The position numbers and the translations under genes were made by a program. Shown here in pieces: positions 21,957 through 30,772 of a DNA stretch of 64,000 nt. The notes under the pieces were generated by a model, which saw only the letters and a list, made by a program, of their open reading frames with translations, ran no database searches and had not been told where the DNA came from. The DNA is taken from assembly GCF_012932425.1 (NCBI RefSeq), contig NZ_JAAIII010000010.1, forward strand, positions 1 through 64,000, written 5' to 3'. The stretch is from Bifidobacterium oedipodis (GTDB taxonomy: Bacteria > Actinomycetota > Actinomycetes > Actinomycetales > Bifidobacteriaceae). Positions within the stretch are counted from its first letter, which is position 1; each line of letters begins with the position of its first letter.

Positions 21957-22958
21957 GTGTCCGCTATCCTATCGCCCGTTGGCCTGCTGTTGATTATCCT
22001 CGCCGGCTACCTGTTCAAGCGCTTCGGCTTGTTTGGCCAGCGCGACTATCGTGTGCTGCAAACCGCGGAATTCAATCTTGTATTGCCCGGCGCCATCATC
22101 TATTCCTTCGCCACGAATCCCCACGACATTTCGCTGCTGTGGCTCACACTGTTCGCGTTCTTTACCGCACTGATTCCTGTGGTGTTCATCTTCTTCGCCA
22201 CGCGCAAGCGCAATGTGACGGATCGAGCCTTCCTCATGCTCAACGGTGCCGGCTACAACCTCGGCTGCTTCGTGTTCCCCGTGTCCCAGGCCTTCTGGGG
22301 TGCAGGTGCAGTGGTGCCGGCGGCCATGTTTGATGTAGGCAACTGCATTATGGTGGCTGGCGGCACGAATGTGCTCACCCAGCAGCTGCTGCATATTCAA
22401 CCCGGCAAGACACTGGCCGAACAGCATGCCGGAGATGCCCCCACACTGCCCTATGTCAAGCCGAAGGACAAGGACGCCCGCCGTCTGGCACGCCGCGCCC
22501 TGGTGCGCAATATTTGCAAAAGCTTCTTCGGATCCGTGCCATTTGATACCTATCTGCTCATGATTGTGCTCATGCTGGCGCAGGCCCCCATTCCCAGCTG
22601 GATTGCCACGTTGTGCCAGCCGCTGAGCAACGCGAACGCATTCATCGCTATGTTCATGGTGGGTATGCTCATGGATCTGCCGGAAAATAAGCATGACACC
22701 ATGGAAGTGCTAGCGGTAATCGCTTGGCGTTTGCCGTTCTCCATCGCTTTCGCCTTCGCGGCATGGTTCCTGTTGCCGTTCGATCCGTCGATCCGTGCGG
22801 TGGCAGTGCTGAGTGTGCTCGCGCCAATCGCGATCTTCTCTACCCTGTTCACCGATAAGGTGCTGGGCAACGCCAAACTCGCCGGCTTTTCGCTGTCGAT
22901 TACGGCCATCATTTCGCTAGTGATGATGTCGGTGGCCCACGCACTGATGGGCGTGTGA
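21957..22958 (+). CDS. AEC-family permease
   Basis: This 333-residue protein has the two-bundle layout of the auxin efflux carrier (AEC/PIN-like) family: five N-terminal helices from LSPVGLLLIILAGYLF, a charged cytoplasmic loop (about 155-195, rich in Lys and Arg), then five more helices. Bacterial members carry organic acids such as malate or 2-oxo acids; the substrate is not predictable here. The GTG start follows GGGAGG by five bases. It follows two tRNA genes with no clear partner. Confidence 0.8.
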   Translation: MSAILSPVGLLLIILAGYLFKRFGLFGQRDYRVLQTAEFNLVLPGAIIYSFATNPHDISLLWLTLFAFFTALIPVVFIFFATRKRNVTDRAFLMLNGAGYNLGCFVFPVSQAFWGAGAVVPAAMFDVGNCIMVAGGTNVLTQQLLHIQPGKTLAEQHAGDAPTLPYVKPKDKDARRLARRALVRNICKSFFGSVPFDTYLLMIVLMLAQAPIPSWIATLCQPLSNANAFIAMFMVGMLMDLPENKHDTMEVLAVIAWRLPFSIAFAFAAWFLLPFDPSIRAVAVLSVLAPIAIFSTLFTDKVLGNAKLAGFSLSITAIISLVMMSVAHALMGV

Positions 22959-23035
22959 CCGGATCCAAGCTCAATGCAAAGCCCCGTAAGGCGACACACG
23001 GGCCAACGAAACTCGCACTGACGTCAGTCCACACC

Positions 23036-23069
23036 CATTCCTAACCTTCATAAAGGTTCTCAAGGAATG
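23036..23069 (+). terminator. Bulged hairpin between the AEC gene and the divergent tRNA
   Basis: CATTCCT-AACCTT pairs with AAGGTT-(ctca)-AGGAATG around the loop cata. It lies about 80 bases after the permease stop and 21 bases before the tRNA, and is preceded by a perfect palindrome ACTGACGTCAGT at 23017-23028. It may end the permease message or take part in tRNA expression or processing. Confidence 0.45.
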
Positions 23070-23090
23070 AAGATTCCAACGAAGAATCAT

Positions 23091-23162
23091 GCCGCCTTAG
23101 CTCAGTGGTAGAGCGGCCCCTTCGTTTGGGGCAGGTCGTCTGTTCGATTCATTCAGGTGGCT
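23091..23162 (+). tRNA. Divergent tRNA-Thr (CGU) with a mismatched T-stem
   Basis: The acceptor (GCCGCCT/AGGTGGC, one G-U), D-arm (GCTC/GAGC, GG in the loop) and anticodon stem (GCCCC/GGGGC) are intact, and the loop TTCGTTT gives anticodon CGT. The T-stem is GTCTG against CATTC, with T-T at 50-64 and C-T at 51-63, and position 37 is T instead of the A nearly universal in tRNAs reading ANN codons. The discriminator is U, as in the canonical tRNA at 21580. It has its own terminator. It may be a decaying copy or a specialised tRNA; intact acceptor and anticodon stems with a changed T-stem favour specialisation. Confidence 0.8.
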
Positions 23163-23168
23163 CAAATA

Positions 23169-23206
23169 AATCCCCTGCATATTCTCAACAGAACATGCAG
23201 GGGATT
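23169..23206 (+). terminator. Terminator after the divergent tRNA
   Basis: AATCCCCTGCAT pairs perfectly with ATGCAGGGGATT and ends in TTTTCC. It begins six bases after the tRNA, so the RNA is a dedicated short transcript. Confidence 0.85.
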
Positions 23207-23210
23207 TTCC

Positions 23211-23236
23211 ATGCTTCCGCCTCCAAGGCGCAGCAT
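23211..23236 (-). terminator. Possible terminator after the fem genes
   Basis: ATGCT-GCCT pairs with AGGC-AGCAT with small internal loops, about 60 bases past the stop of the second fem gene. Weak; no clean T run. Confidence 0.35.
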
Positions 23237-23295
23237 CCCGTTCTCGGCAGTGAACTGGCCGTCACCACGTCACTCACGGAATACCGATACAAACG

Positions 23296-24549
23296 CTATT
23301 TATGCAGCAACTTGGAAGCGGCTTCCTTAATGCCAAAACGGAGCTTGTTCACCGGCAATGTAAATTCGCCAACGAGCTCCTCCACATAACCGTTGAAGCC
23401 TTGCTTGAATTCCAACACGCCACGGCCTTCATCATCAGGATCGTTGAACACACCAGAAATACCGTAGAAGTTGTAGCGCGGAATGCCCGCTTCTAGGCAT
23501 CGGCTCATCGCCCAATGCTGAATGAGTGCGGAAGCATAGAATGGCTTGTATTTCTCCAAGCTGCCGGAGAACAAATACACCATTTCACGTGGGCGCTCAA
23601 CGAATAATGAAGCTGCTGCCGGTAAAACATCACCATTTTTGGCGAACTCGGTGGCTTCGTCAAGTCGTTTGTTCGCCGCTTCGAGGTTACGGGTTTCCTC
23701 GCCCAACTGACGTTCTGTTTTGGTGGTCGGATGCTCATCATATTTCGCTTGCAGTGTTCGCACTTTTTCGGTAAGTGCGTCACGCTTGGCGGTCATTTGG
23801 GAAACATATTCAGCAATATGGATCTCGGCAAGCATAAACCGCGCCTGAGCACCGAAAGCATCCTTGAAATCATGGAAATACTGTTCATCACGCGCTACGA
23901 AGCCACGGCGTTCGGCCGTATTCCGTTCAATATTCGCGAAAATCGGAAACTCCGATTGATCCAGCTCACGCACATGCACGCCCATGGATTGAGCACGTTT
24001 CACGCTCCACTGCGTACGCTTATCATACGAGTGGAGCAGTACCTTCTCATCAGCGATGCCATTGAGATCCTTGACATAGTTCCAACGATTGCATACCGAA
24101 CCGTAGCCCGTGCCAAAACCGGCGTGATGCCAACCGAGCGACGTCAGATTGTTAATGGTGGCATCGTCTTTTTCACCATTCGGAGCGCCATCGGATTCAT
24201 GACGAAGATATTCGACATTCGGCCAGCAGGTAACCGAAATCGCTCCACGTGAGGCAGCAGCTGAACGAATGCCATCGGTCATGATTTTCAACATAGCCAT
24301 ATCATGAAAATCACATAGCGGACCGAACCATATGGATCCTTCTATGCCAAAATGCCCTCTCGTGTATTCGATAAGCGCAGCGGCAACAATATCACCATTA
24401 TCGTTCTTCACTCCAACGATATCGCTGAACTCAGTACGATGCGCAGCTAACACTTGCATCTGCGAGCATTGCTGCATCCCACCCTGCGGATGACGGAGAG
24501 ACAGCTCATCAAGCTCATCAGGAGTAATAGGCACAGCCTTCATGTTCAT
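23296..24549 (-). CDS. FemABX-type aminoacyltransferase 2
   Basis: Members of this family transfer amino acids from aminoacyl-tRNA to the side chain of peptidoglycan precursors at the inner membrane face. The 417-residue protein has two acetyltransferase-like halves interrupted by a charged coiled-coil arm (about 250-305, AKRDALTEKVRTLQ onward), the FemA hallmark. The second half contains RYNFYGISG and GVLEFKQGFNGY, conserved in the family. It lies 27 bases after its paralogue and faces the divergent tRNA-Thr. The amino acid added is unknown; B. longum-type cross-bridges contain Ser, Ala and Thr. The start has only a weak GGA; an ATG two codons in is possible. Confidence 0.85.
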   Translation of the reverse strand: MNMKAVPITPDELDELSLRHPQGGMQQCSQMQVLAAHRTEFSDIVGVKNDNGDIVAAALIEYTRGHFGIEGSIWFGPLCDFHDMAMLKIMTDGIRSAAASRGAISVTCWPNVEYLRHESDGAPNGEKDDATINNLTSLGWHHAGFGTGYGSVCNRWNYVKDLNGIADEKVLLHSYDKRTQWSVKRAQSMGVHVRELDQSEFPIFANIERNTAERRGFVARDEQYFHDFKDAFGAQARFMLAEIHIAEYVSQMTAKRDALTEKVRTLQAKYDEHPTTKTERQLGEETRNLEAANKRLDEATEFAKNGDVLPAAASLFVERPREMVYLFSGSLEKYKPFYASALIQHWAMSRCLEAGIPRYNFYGISGVFNDPDDEGRGVLEFKQGFNGYVEELVGEFTLPVNKLRFGIKEAASKLLHK

Positions 24550-24576
24550 TTTTCCAATACCATTCTCATCAATATT

Positions 24577-25842
24577 TCAACGCTTCAACAGCTTGTGCGC
24601 GAACTTCTTTAACGCATATACCAGCGGCTTTACCGGAAGAATGAATTCTCCCGGCATCTCTTCCACAAAACCATTGAACCGCTGCTTGAACTCCAGCACA
24701 CCATAATCGGGATTATCGTCCTTGGAGAACCGCCCGCTCACACCATAGAGGTTAAACCGATGAATCCCTCGTTGAATACAGGTGAGCATGACTTCATGAT
24801 GCATCAGTGCGGGAGCATAGAACCGTTCGAAATCACCATCTGCACCGCTGGTCGTGCATACCACCTCGCGGGGATGATACAAGAACATTGCAGCCTCGAC
24901 AGGCTTCACCTTGCCATACCGCTCAATGAGCGCCTTGGCGTCCGCAACTCGACGTTGCACCGGCGCGATGTCCTGAGAGGCTTTTTCGAGCTGAACATTA
25001 AGCTGTTTTGCACGTTTTTCGGAGCACTTGCCTGCTAACTCTTTGGTGATATTCGCCGTTGTGGCTTCCAGCTTGTCAAGCTTGTCCTGCCATGTCGCGA
25101 GATACTCATCAAAATGAATTTCCGAAAGCCTGTATTCAATGTCATCGCCATAAGCGTCATACATGGCTTCAAAAAAACTCAGCGGCCTGTTCGGGAATCC
25201 CTGCTTCTTGCAGCTGATTTCGCAAAGCTCATGGAAAATATGCAGTTCATCGCGTCCAAGTCGGCGGGTGTGCACGCCGGATTCTCGAGCGATACGCACA
25301 TTACGGCGACGGTATTTGGCGTAGGAAGCAAGCAGACTCTGCTCATCTTGAATTCCTTCAAGATTTTTCACCCAACGCCAGCGCGGAACTGCAGGGTAGC
25401 CGATGGTAAAGCCCATATGCTCAAAACCCAAGGTTTTCAGGTTCTTTATCATCGCATCATCGGCAGGCGTGGTCGGTTCGCCCTCTTGCGTATGCAGACG
25501 GTACACCTGTTCGGGAGTGATATCGAGTTGAGCCGCGCCATGGGCTTTGGCATGCGACTTCAGTTCTTTGACAAAAAACGACAATAGCTCAAAATCATCG
25601 TAATCGCACAGCGGGCCATCGTGGACCAAAGCAAAGCTCGAACCTGAAGTGTGCAAAATCTGCAGCAAGGCGGCAGCCTTGAGCTCTCCCTGTTCCTTTA
25701 CGCCCAGCAATTCGACGGTTTTGCCTTCGGAACGCCTCATCCGAGCCATGCTTGCGGTTTGTTGGAAATTTCCTTGAGGATGTCGAGCGGAAAATTCGAC
25801 AAACTCATTATCGCTCAGCGTTACCAATGTAAACATACGCAT
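24577..25842 (-). CDS. FemABX-type aminoacyltransferase 1
   Basis: This paralogue of the next gene has the same layout: two acetyltransferase-like domains, a coiled-coil arm (about 249-307, DKLDKLEATTANITKE onward), and the RFNLYGVSG and GVLEFKQRFNGF motifs. I choose the ATG of MRMFTLVTL (421 residues), 16 bases after the rdgB stop; the longer frame overlaps rdgB and is unrelated. The similarity to its neighbour suggests tandem duplication and then specialisation for successive bridge residues. It is cotranscribed with rph and rdgB. Confidence 0.85.
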   Translation of the reverse strand: MRMFTLVTLSDNEFVEFSARHPQGNFQQTASMARMRRSEGKTVELLGVKEQGELKAAALLQILHTSGSSFALVHDGPLCDYDDFELLSFFVKELKSHAKAHGAAQLDITPEQVYRLHTQEGEPTTPADDAMIKNLKTLGFEHMGFTIGYPAVPRWRWVKNLEGIQDEQSLLASYAKYRRRNVRIARESGVHTRRLGRDELHIFHELCEISCKKQGFPNRPLSFFEAMYDAYGDDIEYRLSEIHFDEYLATWQDKLDKLEATTANITKELAGKCSEKRAKQLNVQLEKASQDIAPVQRRVADAKALIERYGKVKPVEAAMFLYHPREVVCTTSGADGDFERFYAPALMHHEVMLTCIQRGIHRFNLYGVSGRFSKDDNPDYGVLEFKQRFNGFVEEMPGEFILPVKPLVYALKKFAHKLLKR

Positions 25843-25858
25843 GCCGCTTAGTATACCT

Positions 25859-26509
25859 TCAGTCCAACAGCTGCTCGATGGCAGGAACAAGAGCTCGCAG
25901 TGCCTTGCCGCGGTGAGAAATGGCGTTCTTTTCGGCTGGACTCATTTCAGCGGAGGTCAGTGGATCACCTTCGCGCCCGGCCGGCTGGTCATCCGGCACG
26001 AACAGCGGATCGTAGCCGAAACCGTGCTCGCCGCGGGGCGCCCTGATAATCATGCCGGGCATTTCGCCTGTTTTCACAATCTCCTCGCCGATTGCTTTAG
26101 CACCGTTCGCCTGTGGCACCACCAGCGCGGCCGCGCAACGGAAACGGGCCGTGCGCTTGGCATCGGGAATATCCTCGATCTGCGCGAGCAACAGCGCATT
26201 GTTGGCCGCGTCATCGCCGTGATGCCCGGCCCAACGAGCCGACAGAATGCCGGGAGCGTTGCCCATCACGTCCACAATCAGACCGGAATCGTCGGCAACG
26301 GCGGGCAGCCCCGTGCGGCGCGCCACATCACGGGCTTTGAGCAGCGCATTCTCTTGGAATGTCACGCCATCCTCCACCGGATCAGGCAGGCCCAGGCTAC
26401 CGGCGGACACCAGTTCCACCTGCGCGGCGCGCTCCCCCAACCGCTCTTCGAGGATGCGGCGAATCTCGACCAGCTTGCCTTCGTTATGCGTGGCAACTAC
26501 CAGTTTCAT
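25859..26509 (-). CDS. rdgB: dITP/XTP pyrophosphatase
   Basis: RdgB hydrolyses non-canonical purine nucleotides such as dITP and XTP. The N-terminal MKLVVATHNEGKL, the ADDSGL loop, the GFGYDPLF motif and the SHRGKAL end are diagnostic. The ATG at MKLVVATHN has AAAGGA upstream and gives 216 residues; the longer open frame includes unrelated sequence. It follows rph by 40 bases, a pairing common across bacteria. Confidence 0.96.
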   Translation of the reverse strand: MKLVVATHNEGKLVEIRRILEERLGERAAQVELVSAGSLGLPDPVEDGVTFQENALLKARDVARRTGLPAVADDSGLIVDVMGNAPGILSARWAGHHGDDAANNALLLAQIEDIPDAKRTARFRCAAALVVPQANGAKAIGEEIVKTGEMPGMIIRAPRGEHGFGYDPLFVPDDQPAGREGDPLTSAEMSPAEKNAISHRGKALRALVPAIEQLLD

Positions 26510-26549
26510 ACGTGTTCCTTTCATGCGCGGTATCAGTACGCCAAACGAT

Positions 26550-27314
26550 TCAGTCCAATGCCAGAGCAGCGCGCTGAGCAGCCTGCAGTTCCTTGTTGCC
26601 CTTCTCGGCCAAGTCAAGCAGTTCGCCCAGCTCGGTGCGAGTGAAGGGACGATGCTCGGCGGTGCCCTGCAGCTCGATGAACGCTCCGGAGCCGGTCATG
26701 GCCACGTTCATATCGGTCATGGCCTGCGAATCCTCGATATACGGCAGATCCAGCATCGGCTTGCCGTTGATCACACCCACCGACACGGCGGAAACGTAAT
26801 CCTTGAGCACACGATCCGCGGACTTGATATGACGATGCTGTTCGGCCCAACGCACCGCATCAACCATTGCCACGTATGCGCCGGTTACCGAAGCGGTGCG
26901 CGTGCCGCCGTCAGCCTGCAGCACATCGCAGTCCAGCTGAATCTGGTTTTCGCCCAGCGCCTTCATATCAACCACGCCCCTCAGGCAGCGGCCGATCAGA
27001 CGGCTGATTTCATGGGTGCGTCCGCCGATTTTGCCGCGCACGGATTCACGGTCGGTGCGCTCGGAGGTGGCGCGCGGCAGCATCGCGTATTCGGCGGTGA
27101 CCCAGCCGAGGCCGGAATCCTTGCGCCAGCGCGGCACACCGGCGGTGAACGTTGCGGTGCACATCACACGCGTATTGCCGCATTCAATCAGCACCGAGCC
27201 CTCGGGGGCATCGGTGAAGTGACGGGTGATTCTGACAGGACGCAGTTCATCGACTTTGCGGCCGTCGGCGCGGATAACCTGGCGATCGCCCAACATATCT
27301 TTGATTTCAACCAT
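26550..27314 (-). CDS. rph: Ribonuclease PH
   Basis: RNase PH trims tRNA 3' ends using phosphate. The RADGRK start, the [11 protein letters not shown] region, the [11 protein letters not shown] phosphate-binding segment and [19 protein letters not shown] core are all present. The ATG of [10 protein letters not shown] gives 254 residues, the usual size, although its ribosome site is weak. It heads the operon rph-rdgB-fem1-fem2 and is divergent from pncB. Confidence 0.95.
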   Translation of the reverse strand: MVEIKDMLGDRQVIRADGRKVDELRPVRITRHFTDAPEGSVLIECGNTRVMCTATFTAGVPRWRKDSGLGWVTAEYAMLPRATSERTDRESVRGKIGGRTHEISRLIGRCLRGVVDMKALGENQIQLDCDVLQADGGTRTASVTGAYVAMVDAVRWAEQHRHIKSADRVLKDYVSAVSVGVINGKPMLDLPYIEDSQAMTDMNVAMTGSGAFIELQGTAEHRPFTRTELGELLDLAEKGNKELQAAQRAALALD

Positions 27315-27433
27315 GCCGCTCAGCTTAGGCCGTGGCAACGATTTGCCTTCCGATATGAGCGAACGGCATCAGCCCGCCCACACCCCGCACTACACTTATA
27401 GTCAACTTAACCATAAATAGGAAAGGTCCCCTG

Positions 27434-28756
27434 ATGGTCGATTATTCGCCGGCCCTAATGACCGACATGTACGAATACACAATGCTTGACGCCTGCCTGA
27501 AGGACGGCACCGCAAACCGCAAATGCGTATTCGAAGTGTTCACCCGCCACCTGCCCGAGGGCCGCCGCTACGGCGTGGTAGCCGGAACCGGCCGTATCCT
27601 TGACGCCTTAGAACACTTCCATCTGGACGACAATGACCTGAAATTCCTCGCCGATCGCCATGTGGTGAGCAAGGAGACCCTCGCTTGGCTGGAGAACTTC
27701 CACTTCTCCGGCTCCATCAAGGGCTACCGCGAAGGCGAAATGTTCTTCCCGAACTCACCGATTCTGCAGGTGGAGGGCACGTTCGGCGAGTGCACGCTGC
27801 TGGAAACGTTGATTCTGTCGGTGCTCAACTATGATTCGGCCGTCGCCTCGGCCGCGTCTCGCATGGTGTCCGCCGCCAAGGATCGCCCTTGCATGGATAT
27901 GGGCGGCCGTCGCACCAATGAATGGTCGGCCGTCGCGGCCGCGCGCGCCGCCGTGGTGGGTGGTTTCAAGGGCACCGCCAATCTATTGGCCGCACAGCTC
28001 TATGGGCTCAAGGCCATCGGCACAGCCGCACACTGCTTTACTTTGGTGCATGACAGCGAGCGCCAGGCTTTCGAATCGCAGATCGCCGCGCTGGGCAAGA
28101 ACACCACGCTGCTGGTTGACACCTATAACATCGAGGAAGCCGTGAAAACCGCTGTGGAGGTTGCCGGCCCCGAACTTGGCGGCGTGCGCATCGATTCGGG
28201 AGACCTGGCCGCCATGGCCCAGCGCGTGCGCAACCAGCTCGATGCCTTGGGTGCCACGAACACCACCATCACCGTGACCAATGATTTGGACGAGTATGCG
28301 CTGGCTGCGCTGCAAACCGCGCCGGTCGATTCCTATGGCGTGGGCACAATGCTGGTGACCGGTTCCGGCGCCCCAACATGCGCCATGGTGTACAAGCTCA
28401 CCGAGCGCGAAGGCGCTGACGGCGTGATGACGCCCGTGGCCAAGAAGAGCAAGGATAAGGCCACTGTGCCGGGCCGCAAGCTTGCCTATCGTTCCTATGA
28501 ATACAATCTGGCCGAGGCCGAACATGTTATCTCCGGTTCGGAAGACAAGCTCGCCGCATTCACCCCGCAGAGCGACTGGAAGGATCTGCTGGTCGACTTT
28601 GTCGATCATGGCACCATCGACCCCCAGTGGCAGGGCCATGATGCGATTATGGCCGCCCACGACTATCGCGCGAAGGCCCTTGCGGAACTGCCGATCACCG
28701 CACAAAGCCTGATGAAGGGCGAACCGGTAATCGATACCATCACCACTGTGCTGTAA
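27434..28756 (+). CDS. pncB: Nicotinate phosphoribosyltransferase
   Basis: PncB converts nicotinate and PRPP to nicotinate mononucleotide, salvaging niacin for NAD. Family segments are seen: TDMYEYTML at the N-terminus, a GRRTNEWSA loop after the core, GTAAHCF, and VRIDSGDLAAMA. The 440-residue length fits. AGGAAAGG precedes the start. It stands alone, divergent from rph with a 119-base shared control region. Confidence 0.94.
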   Translation: MVDYSPALMTDMYEYTMLDACLKDGTANRKCVFEVFTRHLPEGRRYGVVAGTGRILDALEHFHLDDNDLKFLADRHVVSKETLAWLENFHFSGSIKGYREGEMFFPNSPILQVEGTFGECTLLETLILSVLNYDSAVASAASRMVSAAKDRPCMDMGGRRTNEWSAVAAARAAVVGGFKGTANLLAAQLYGLKAIGTAAHCFTLVHDSERQAFESQIAALGKNTTLLVDTYNIEEAVKTAVEVAGPELGGVRIDSGDLAAMAQRVRNQLDALGATNTTITVTNDLDEYALAALQTAPVDSYGVGTMLVTGSGAPTCAMVYKLTEREGADGVMTPVAKKSKDKATVPGRKLAYRSYEYNLAEAEHVISGSEDKLAAFTPQSDWKDLLVDFVDHGTIDPQWQGHDAIMAAHDYRAKALAELPITAQSLMKGEPVIDTITTVL

Positions 28757-28772
28757 ACCGCAGTTTTGCCAA

Positions 28773-28843
28773 TACAACTGTGTGCCATCAATGCTGACTT
28801 CCATCGCTCGCGCTGCGCTGGGAGCCAGCATTATTCAGTTGTA
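28773..28843. terminator. Nested hairpin between convergent pncB and the MerR gene
   Basis: TACAACTG pairs with CAGTTGTA, and inside it AATGCTG pairs with CAGCATT. It fills the short gap between the two gene ends and probably terminates both. Confidence 0.5.
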
Positions 28844-28851
28844 AGCCATTG

Positions 28852-29289
28852 TTATTCAGCTGCAACGCTGATGTCATAGACCTGACCTCGGTAGTTTCCC
28901 CAATCGGGCATGGGCTCTCCGGCATCGAGCGCACGCTTGATATCGCCGTAATAGTGCAGTTTGCGCTGCACATGCATCGCAGCCTCGTCCAATGCGCGTC
29001 GCTGCTCATCCAACGTGCGGCGGCGCGCTTCCAGCAATTCTAGGATTTCGTCAATATGCTTCGGCTCATCCGACTCATAGGTGAAGAATTTCTTCAGATC
29101 CTCGATGGTCATGCCCGCGTTTTTGAAGCAACAGATCGCGCCTAAACGATGCAGATGACAATCCTCATACACACGTTGGCCTGATTCGGAACGCCCCACA
29201 TTGGTGAGCAGTCCCTGCTCCTCGTAATAGCGCAGCGTGGAAGGCTGCATGTGGAACCGGGTGGCGACTTCTCGAATGGTGTATGGCAT
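28852..29289 (-). CDS. MerR-family regulator
   Basis: A 145-residue one-domain regulator: an N-terminal MerR winged helix (YTIREVATRFHMQPSTLRYYEEQGLL, written here as its two halves TIREVATRF and STLRYYEEQ), then a long dimerisation helix (residues 75-120). No metal-binding cysteine cluster is apparent, so it is of the stress/aldehyde-responsive type. It is divergent from an aldo-keto reductase, with an inverted repeat in the gap, which suggests it controls that gene. Confidence 0.88.
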   Translation of the reverse strand: MPYTIREVATRFHMQPSTLRYYEEQGLLTNVGRSESGQRVYEDCHLHRLGAICCFKNAGMTIEDLKKFFTYESDEPKHIDEILELLEARRRTLDEQRRALDEAAMHVQRKLHYYGDIKRALDAGEPMPDWGNYRGQVYDISVAAE

Positions 29290-29345
29290 AGCGGCTCTTC
29301 CTTATATGAGAATGAGTGATCGACGGCGACACGCGAACCATCGAT

Positions 29346-29379
29346 TTGACTTCAAGTTCACTTGAACTGAAACCATAAT
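29346..29379 (+). promoter_or_regulatory. MerR-type promoter/operator
   Basis: TTCAAG-ttca-CTTGAA (29351-29366) is an inverted repeat lying between TTGACT (29346) and CATAAT (29374), an over-long spacer as expected for a MerR-activated promoter of the reductase. Confidence 0.6.
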
Positions 29380-29410
29380 AGACGATAACGCAACCATTCG
29401 AAGGAGTACC

Positions 29411-30421
29411 ATGTTCGAACCAACCGCCACCTATGCGCCCAATCCGCACCGCTACGACACCATGACCTACAACCGCTGCGGCGTCTCCGGTCTCAAGCTG
29501 CCGGCCGTCTCACTCGGATTCTGGCACAACTTCGGCGACATCACCCCCTTCGAACAAATGAAGCAGCTGGTGTTCACCGCCTTCGACAACGGCATCACCC
29601 ACTTCGACCTGGCCAACAACTATGGTCCGGAACCGGGCCAGGCCGAAAAGAACTGCGGTCTGCTGCTGAACAAGTACTTCCGCCATCACCGCGACGAACT
29701 CATCGTTTCCACCAAAGCCGGCTACGAGATGTGGGCTGGCCCCTACGGCGATCTTGGTTCGCGCAAGTACCTGCTCGCCAGCCTCGATCAGAGCCTGGAA
29801 CGTCTCGGCCTGGATTATGTGGATATCTTCTACCACCATCATCCGGATCCCGAAACCCCGCTTGAGGAGACGATGGGTGCGCTGGCGCAGGCCGTCAATT
29901 CCGGCAAGGCGCTGTATGTGGGCCTGTCGAATTACAACGGCGAACAGATGGAGAAGGCCGCAGCGATTCTGGACGAGCTCAAAGTGCCGTTCGTCATCAA
30001 CCAGAACAAGTACAACATTCTCGACCGCACCGTGGAACACAACGGCCTGAAGGATACGGCCAAGCGTCTGGGCAAGGGATTGATCACCTTCTGCCCGCTG
30101 GCCCAGGGTCTGCTGACCAACCGTTATCTTGACGGTATCCCTGCCGACAGCCGTATCGCCCACGATCCCCGATTCCTCAACGAATCGGCCCTGACCGAAA
30201 AACTGCACGGCCAGATCGTGGATCTGAACGCCATCGCGGCCGAGCGCGGCCAGACGCTCGCCGAAATGAGCCTGGCCTGGCTGCTGCATGATGGCACGGT
30301 GACTTCCGTGCTCGCCGGCGCATCCAAACCCCAGCAGATTCTCGACAATATCGGCGCGCTGAAGAATACGCATTTCAGCGACGAGGAATTGGCCGCAATC
30401 GACGAGATTTCCGCCCGTTAA
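29411..30421 (+). CDS. Aldo/keto reductase (YghZ-like)
   Basis: An NADPH-dependent reductase of 336 residues with the AKR tetrad: Asp in HFDLANNYGP and its Tyr, Lys in STKAGYEM, His in FYHHHPDPETP. It is closest in motif to the YghZ/AKR14 group, which reduces L-glyceraldehyde 3-phosphate and methylglyoxal. GAAGGAG precedes the ATG. Control by the divergent MerR regulator suggests a role in aldehyde detoxification. Confidence 0.88.
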   Translation: MFEPTATYAPNPHRYDTMTYNRCGVSGLKLPAVSLGFWHNFGDITPFEQMKQLVFTAFDNGITHFDLANNYGPEPGQAEKNCGLLLNKYFRHHRDELIVSTKAGYEMWAGPYGDLGSRKYLLASLDQSLERLGLDYVDIFYHHHPDPETPLEETMGALAQAVNSGKALYVGLSNYNGEQMEKAAAILDELKVPFVINQNKYNILDRTVEHNGLKDTAKRLGKGLITFCPLAQGLLTNRYLDGIPADSRIAHDPRFLNESALTEKLHGQIVDLNAIAAERGQTLAEMSLAWLLHDGTVTSVLAGASKPQQILDNIGALKNTHFSDEELAAIDEISAR

Positions 30422-30445
30422 CATTTGGGCACATTTGAGGCTATA

Positions 30446-30476
30446 GGGGCTAGCAGCTAACTTAGGTGCTAGCCCC
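30446..30476 (+). terminator. Terminator between the reductase and the DUF3039 gene
   Basis: GGGGCTAGCA pairs perfectly with TGCTAGCCCC (loop of 11) between convergent genes. Confidence 0.75.
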
Positions 30477-30490
30477 AACGTAACCCAAAA

Positions 30491-30772
30491 CTAACGCATC
30501 ATATCGTCGTAAATGCGCTTGCAATCCGGGCACACCGGATACTTTGACGGATCATGCTTGGGCACCCACACCTTGCCGCACAGCGCAACCACCGGGCGAC
30601 CGGTCATGCGCGATTCGGCGATGCGATCCTTGGAGACATAGTGCGCGTAGCGGTCGGCGTCGCCGCCATTATCGCGCACCGTCTCCTCTTGGGTTTGCGG
30701 ACGTTCCAGTGTGGCGGTGCCTGCACCGGAATCAGGATTGCGCAGCGGCTCGGCGTCATCAACGAACATCAT
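30491..30772 (-). CDS. DUF3039 small zinc-ribbon-like protein
   Basis: A 93-residue actinobacterial protein of unknown function. The C-terminal half carries ALCGK and CPDCKR, a CxxC pair with a further Cys, typical of the DUF3039 family. I start at the first of two ATG codons (MMFVDD) after AAGGAAAG. It is monocistronic, between the reductase and coaD. Confidence 0.8.
   Translation of the reverse strand: MMFVDDAEPLRNPDSGAGTATLERPQTQEETVRDNGGDADRYAHYVSKDRIAESRMTGRPVVALCGKVWVPKHDPSKYPVCPDCKRIYDDMMR

Noticed and set aside
23091..23162. Reading the divergent tRNA as tRNA-Pro or as a random tRNA fragment
   Set aside because: The five-pair anticodon stem fixes the loop as TTCGTTT, hence CGT (Thr), and three of the four stems are intact, which random decay would not favour.
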